From Drosophila miranda (Eukaryota; Arthropoda; Insecta; Diptera; Drosophilidae), in NCBI RefSeq assembly GCF_003369915.1, contig NC_046675.1, forward strand, positions 24,490,001-24,554,000: a stretch of 64,000 nt of DNA, given 5' to 3'. Of the stretch, positions 57,823-64,000 are shown in pieces; the first letter of the stretch is position 1, and the number at the start of each line of letters is the position of its first letter. Made by a program: the position numbers and the translations under genes. The notes under the pieces were generated by a model. The model did no database searches. It saw only the letters and a program-made list of their open reading frames with translations, and was not told the DNA's origin.

Positions 57823-60800
57823 TTGTTAATGTTGCACATATATATATGTTAAATACGTATATATCTACAGATACAGATACAGATATATATATATATGGGA
57901 GTGTGTGCTCATATTATTGATTGCGGCAGCTGCTTTCCTTTTGCAATGCTTCCTTCTTGCTGCAGTTCTGGTGGCAAGTTCTCTTTGTTGCTGGCTGAAA
58001 TTGTAATTAGCCATGTTGCAGGTTGCAATTGTAATTGTTGCTGTTGCAGTTGCAGTCGTATCTTTTGTTGCATTTGTTGGTGTTGCTGCTGTCGAAGCCT
58101 TTGAAATAGTGTTTAAAGTTCAAGCACTCGTACTTTATGGACTTTGATTGAGTTGCAATACTTGATGGATGAACTTGTGGGGCAAATGGTGGAAAAGAAC
58201 TCATTTCTGCGGTAAAGGAGAACCATTTTATAAGGAAAATTCATTTCAGCATGTGAGGGATATATTCTTTGGTAGTATATCGGAATAATTTGAAGACAAT
58301 AGAGCGGGGATTCTTGCTATACAGAGGACAAAAATCTTAAGAGTAAGGCCAAGTCATATATTTAGGTGATTTTCCCGTTTTTTTTTTTCTTACTTATCTG
58401 ATTATCCCTAATTTTTCGCCTTTCCTTCATTGGGGCTTTTATTATGATATCCAACTATGTCATAAGCCTTTCTTCTTTCTTTCTGTTACTTTAGTTTTTT
58501 GAGATATTCTAAAACGAATGCATTCTTTCATATTCTTGATCTTTTGCTCATTCTGTAGAAACCAAAATTTTTCTACCCGCGGAAAAAAATTGCATCTTCT
58601 TTCGCTAACAATGATAGAACTCTTTAATGATAGACTACAACCTATCGGAGATCTTGTATATATAGAATGATACCTCTCTATATCCTTTCTTTAGGCCCAT
58701 TTCTTTCTTCTAGTCGACTTTAAATCAATTTCTAAAAACCTTTCTTGATCTTTTTTGCCCCAGAAACATTGAAATTTTTAACCAAAATAATTTCTCCAAG
58801 CAACCGCTCTCCCTTGCTCTGCCAAAGATCTACTTTCAACCGACTCGTATCTAAGATCAACCCCCTCATATATCACATTCTCCCCCCCTGTCTTCATTCT
58901 GCAACAAATGCATTTTTATAATTTTTGATGAATTACCTTTCGGAGTCTATGAATTTTTGGTATTCCCACAAGGCCCACAGGCCAGAGGAGGGAGGGAGTG
59001 GGAGATCCTCGCAGTGGAAAACCACAACCCACTGCCACTGACATATGCCGCTGCCTCTGTGTCGGAGCTAGGAGAGCAGGAGCCGCCGATGACCATATGG
59101 CCAGGACCAGGACCTTTTGCCTACTCGTAAATTTCGAGTCGCAGCTCAATTTAATGTTGGTCAAAGAACTGACCAGCAGGCAGGATGCCAGGACACATAG
59201 ATGGGCGTGGGGATGGGGGAGGCAACACATGGTGGCCCATGGTGGTGTCGGTGGTTCTGCTGCTGCTGCTCCTGCTCCTGCTCCTGGTGCTCTGTGGTGG
59301 TGGGTTGCTCATTAGTTGCGCCTGCGCCCTTCGCATGGGGTTAAAAATATCTCTCGTATCGCCTTGAGAGCCACTAGCGGGTTATTCTATTTAGTTAATT
59401 ACACTCGCCTTGCCTCTAGAAGGGGGGTGCCACAGATCGGTAGATATCAAAAGTTGAATGACATTTGCCGGAGGGATATTCTGTTTGAGGGGCTAAAGAA
59501 TTTTATAAGTTTGTTGGGCATATTTAATGGAAATTCTTGACAAATTTTTAGTGAAATTTCCTTGTTTTTGTTTCTCTAAATATTTATTCCCCTTTTATTA
59601 ACAGCCGGTGATTTTTCACATCTGAACCTTATATGACAGTTTCCAAGTAGAACCAAATCTTGGCATTTTCTTATAATTTCTGAATAGCTTTATACTTTTA
59701 TTGCTATTATTCCCCAGGGTATAACATTCATCAATATTATTCATACGAGAAATTTTCTTTTGGGCGGACATTTATGATTCTGCTTTAAATTTGGTTCTTC
59801 CAAGAGATGCCCATCTGAAGGATTTATAATCGGGCGATTCAATCTATTGCTGGAATTGAGTTCCGAAGAATTTTCACTGAAAAGTGAGATTAAATTTGTA
59901 TTTTTCGAGACACATTTTATAGGTATGTTCTCCAAAATTCACAACTAATCCCAAAAATTCCCTTTGCAGTTGCCCTTCCCCATTTTTCTATTCATTGAAT
60001 TCCTGATTTTCACTGGACGATTTTCCATTGGGGACGTGGGGGCTTTAAATGCTTTTGCTACCGTCTTTGGTTAACCGTTTTTTCCACTGCCAGCAGTCCG
60101 CCGCTTCAGTTGCTGGCGATTATCCATATCCTCTCCCCCAGCCCCCATCTATCCGAGTGTGTATCTAAGTATTTCTCTTTCTCTATCTGTGTGTGAGTGC
60201 TTGGCATGTGTGTGTGTGTGTGTTGGTAATTAACACCATTGCGTAATGCAGCGTATCGAAGCCTAAATAGTGCTGCTCCATATGCCAGTGGGGTATACAC
60301 ATGTGGTATGGGAATGAGATTTAGGATGAGGGGCGGCACTGATATCAGCCATTAAATGTAGCTATCCATCCTTTTCGCTCTCCATTTCCATCTCCCTCTC
60401 TCATTCTCGAATGTGGCAGCAACTTTGTTGCCATTTATGGGGTTCTGTGTCTGTGGTCTCGCATCAGTCATGTTGAAGAGGTGTTGAAAAGCTTACGTCC
60501 CGCTTACAAGCGGTTTAGTCCAATCGATTGTCAGACTATCCTATCCGTCTGGTCAGGGATCAGGATCAGGCACCCAGTCGGGATCTGGGATAAGGTTTGG
60601 TGTCAGTGAACCGCCGACAGGCACAGACAAGCCCATAAAAAAGGGGCAGCTCTCACTCCCTCTTTTCTCTTTCCTCCGTCCTCTTTCTCTCTTGGCCAGA
60701 CGCTAATCCATAAGCCACCGAAAAACTATGCTGCTTTTGACCACCTGCTTTTGGCCAACCCCGAGGACCAGCCAGGCCTAGCCCTGGTTACTCAGCGCGA

Positions 60801-63561
60801 AAGCAAAACAAAAGAATTTTGAATTAACCCAAAGCGTTCCATTAAAATCCACCACCGACCGTAGAAGGTGCAGCGCTACAGCTACAGCTACAGTTCCAGT
60901 TCCCGGTTCCAGGAGCTGGACTGTGGCAGGACCAAAAACCAGGACGCACTGTTGCCTGTTGTTGCTTTTTCTCTGTTTTTAGTGTGCGCTGAAGTGGAGC
61001 GCGAAGGGGTCGTGAGTGGGGCGGGGGGACCAGTGCCCGAGTCCGAGTCCGAGGCTAGTGAGGAGGTGGGTGGGGTGTCCTGCCCCGAGCAGGTGATACT
61101 TTCAATTCCCTTTGTTGTACATGATACCCTCCTGGCCATAATGGATCGTTTAACTTTGTGAGTGAGCTTACAAAAGGACTTGAGTGTAGAAAAACTATGG
61201 GATAGGGGAAAATGCTCAGGATAAGCAGTAAAGATTGTAGGTGTTAGAGTAGCCGATGGGCTTCCTACTATTATCTCAATCGTAATGGATCTCAATAGAC
61301 CCAAAAGGCTATAGCAAAAGTCAAATATAACCGAACAGTTCTAACCGACTGCGTAGGGTATGATACTAGAGGTAGTATTATTGCTTAAAAAAAAAGAATA
61401 TTAAACACTTAACCTTAAAAAAAGAGTCTTAGGAACACTTAGAGAAAAATGGCATAGTATAAAGTAAAAACCGGAATATTTAAATTAATTATTCTGTTTT
61501 GAAATATAAAGTATAAACATAGTGCAATTAAATATAATTTACTTTGATTGATATAAAACGCCTTAAAATAAATATCTTATATTAAATTTATAGGAATAAT
61601 ATTTATGCTACATATGAAATTTACAAGTGAAAAAACTTTTTTTTTTAATTTAACTCTTCGAGAAAATATATTGGTAAAATTATGTGTAAGATTATGTATA
61701 AATATTGAACTTTCAGGACTTTTTACTCTGTTTTACTAATAGATTCTGTGAAATAGGTTTATAGAACAGTTGAAAGCGTTGCTTATCTTTTTTAGTGAAA
61801 TGCAGAGAATGATATATTGTATACTGATAGGAAGATATACATATATGTTTATATATATATATTTAATCCTTATCCTTGATTAGCTTTCTCCATAAACTGG
61901 CCGGAAAACATCAATCTCTCTATAGTGTATGTATTCGCATAATATAGATATAACTCCTATTCTTTGTTCTCAAGTTTCCCCCTTATACCCTCTATTCCCT
62001 GGACTCCCTTGCCAGTATGGAAAAATCGAAATCAGAAATAATTTTTAATAATTATGCGCTTGTCGTGGCACACACCGGGGGGAAGGGGCGGATGGGGGGA
62101 ATGATAAATGATTAATGCCAAAATGCCAAATGCGCATCATTAGCGCACAGTAGCTATAGGCCGTGCCCCCCTCTATCTACCACTGCTCCAAACCCCTGCG
62201 AGGCCTGCTCCCCGTCCCTTCGCCTCTCCTATCCCCCACCCTCTTCCTCCAATCCAGCGCCCCACTAAATATAAAGGCCGCGCCCACCATAGAAAGCAGG
62301 GTGGAACCCGAACCCCGACAGCCAGGCAGGCAGGCTGCTTTTGCTACCTTTTTGCCTATACCTTTTCTTCTCCTTCTGCTGCTGCTTCTCGTTCTTCTGT
62401 ATTTGCTTCCCCTCTTTCTTCTTCCTTGCCCTCCTCCTTCTCCTCATCCTTTGGGCTTTGGCGTTCGTTCGCAGCTGTCAAAAGGTTTTCAAAGTTGCCT
62501 TTGCCCGGCGCTTTGATGTCGCCCCCGACTGTCTCTCTCTTTGTCTTACTCACTCACTCTCTCTGTGTTAGTGCGAGTGTGTTGTGTATCTGTGTGTGTG
62601 TCAGTAGTAGATACATTTTTTTCCACACACAGCGGCTTTCAGTGGGGTGGAAGGGAGGGGGGAGCTCCAAAAGAGATTCCGCTGCGCGAATCGCAAAAAT
62701 GTTTAATCGATAAAATAAATGAGTTGCCTTTTGCCACAGTTTTCTTTGGTTTTTGTTTTTTTGTTGATTTGTTGTTGCTGCCCCAAGTTGTTGTTATTTT
62801 TGTTTTTGTTGTTTTAGCTGTTGTTTTAGTTAGTTAGTCCACATATTGTTATTATTAGAGCCTGGGGGCCCCATAGGTGACGTTTATTCTTGTGGAGAAC
62901 TCTTCTTAACCCAAAAGTTCATAAAACTACCAGAACAAACACACAGCTATAACTGTACTGCTCTATGCACTCAGCAAAGGACTGTATCTGACGGATACGA
63001 ATTGTTTTTGCCACTAAGATCATAAAATATTTGCAAGTGAAACGGAGAATAGCTCGATATTAATATTATGGCGAATCTATTGTGGATACAGACCTTCTTC
63101 AATGATTCAGAACAAGATATACGAATTCTAAGGGCAGGTCCTGGTAGATCCGTTATTTATATGTGAAACGTATGATAATCCGATGAAATTGTAATCAATT
63201 TTTGTAGAGAAAAATAAACTTAGAGGTGGGGGAGACTCAGAAGAATCCCTGTTGATGCTAATCAAACATATATTTACATACCCTATAGGGTATAGAGTCC
63301 TCCTCTCTGAGCGTTACCAATCCCTCCTCGCAATCATTATACCCTCTGGATGTTTATAGCAAACAAAGAACAGCTTCATCTGTCAGTTTGGTATGCCTTG
63401 AAAATGTCACAATTAATTGAATTTACATTTTGGCATATTCGAAAATGTCAAAACAAAGACAAAGAAACCAGAGTTAAGCGCCATTTAAAGAAGCTGTCAA
63501 CATGCTACCGTGTGGCAGAGAGGAACCACTTAAGGCCCAGATCCCAGAATGAGACTCAGAG

Positions 63562-63584
63562 TCACACACACACACACACACACA
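63562..63584. repeat. (CA)n microsatellite
   Basis: Uninterrupted CA dinucleotides in the spineless intron. Confidence 0.9.
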
Positions 63585-63907
63585 GGCAGAAAAGGGGCCT
63601 CCTAATCTATGGACCACTTAATGGATCTGCGCCAAATTCACGCATAAATTTCAGGCCTCCAGCATCCCGAAAAAAAGCTGTTAAAATTAACGAGGAGCAC
63701 AGACAGAGATAGAGAGTGTGCAACAGAGGGAGAGGGAGAGAGACAGCTTCTTCACAGCTTCCAGAGCCAACTCATTAATTTTGTCAACCGAAAAGGGAGC
63801 AACGAGAAAAAGAAGAGAATGAATCGCAGTAGCTGAAACCAAAAGCGACTACAAAACGATCGCGCAACTTTGTCAAGATAAAGCCAGGGAATGAACAGCA
63901 GATGAAG

Positions 63908-63949
63908 GAGGTGTATCTACAGGAGGAGGAGGTGTATCTACAGGAGGAG
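63908..63949 (+). repeat. Two exact 21-bp tandem units
   Basis: GAGGTGTATCTACAGGAGGAG occurs twice head to tail, followed by a diverged third unit. One frame through it is open to the right edge and reads MKEVYLQEEEVYLQEEHLEEQ from an ATG at 63902. Confidence 0.8.
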
Positions 63950-64000
63950 CATCTGGAGGAGCAGGACTGTTGTCTGGGAATGGGAATATCCAGATTCCCA

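Larger units (their letters stand above)
55276..64000 (+). other. ss: First coding intron of spineless (continues beyond window)
   Basis: From the donor GTGAGT at 55276 to the right edge without a recognisable exon of the bHLH-PAS protein. Mostly AT-rich (56.2-56.7 and 61.3-61.9 kb especially), with CT repeats at 57787-57822, a (CA)n tract at 63562-63584, a promoter-like patch near 57.13 kb and a GA-rich leader-like patch from 63.7 kb. Large first introns with control elements are usual in such genes. Confidence 0.6.

Overview
The window is nuclear DNA from a Drosophila-type fly: short introns of about 50-75 bases, housekeeping core-promoter motifs of the Ohler series, and protein sequences recognisable as fly Pak3, ema, mRpS33 and the first coding exon of spineless (ss). 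The gene order matches what I recall of D. melanogaster cytological region 89A-89C (Muller element E). The species cannot be fixed from sequence alone; an obscura-group fly would fit.

Left third (1-23 kb), gene-dense. It starts inside the last coding exon of Pak3 (+, open on the left), followed by a long 3' UTR that seems to be interrupted by an intron. Next come a methionine-synthase-reductase-like diflavin enzyme (-) and TTC1 (+), which share a short divergent promoter, then ema/CLEC16A (+, 11 exons, 1059 aa) and mRpS33 (+). The minus-strand pair ARMC7/HTD2 follows, with reading frames overlapping by 77 nt as in a dicistronic message, then the farnesyltransferase beta subunit (-). The last gene here is a minus-strand gene for a cysteine-rich membrane protein I cannot name; one of its introns carries a tRNA-Thr(AGT). 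A broken RING-finger gene lies between the last two. These are mostly housekeeping functions: mitochondrial translation, mitochondrial fatty-acid synthesis, endosome maturation, protein prenylation, chaperone adaptor.

Middle (23-53 kb), a gene desert. I see no convincing protein-coding exon in about 29 kb. It holds a second tRNA-Thr(AGT) that was copied together with part of the host gene's intron and the start of its next exon, a tandem repeat, a dispersed duplicated element, CTCF-type and DRE-type sites and clusters of palindromic homeodomain, forkhead and Sox-like sites. This is the expected place for the upstream control region of spineless.

Right (53-64 kb), the 5' part of spineless (+). 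A probable non-coding first exon lies near 53.0 kb. The second exon has uORFs and the start codon at 55220 and encodes the first 18 codons plus two bases of the next. A large first coding intron then runs off the right edge.

Exon boundaries were placed by hand from splice signals and reading phase. For ema, ARMC7, the farnesyltransferase subunit, TTC1 and mRpS33 the exon sums are exact multiples of three, which supports the models. Gene identities come from remembered family sequences, not from a search.
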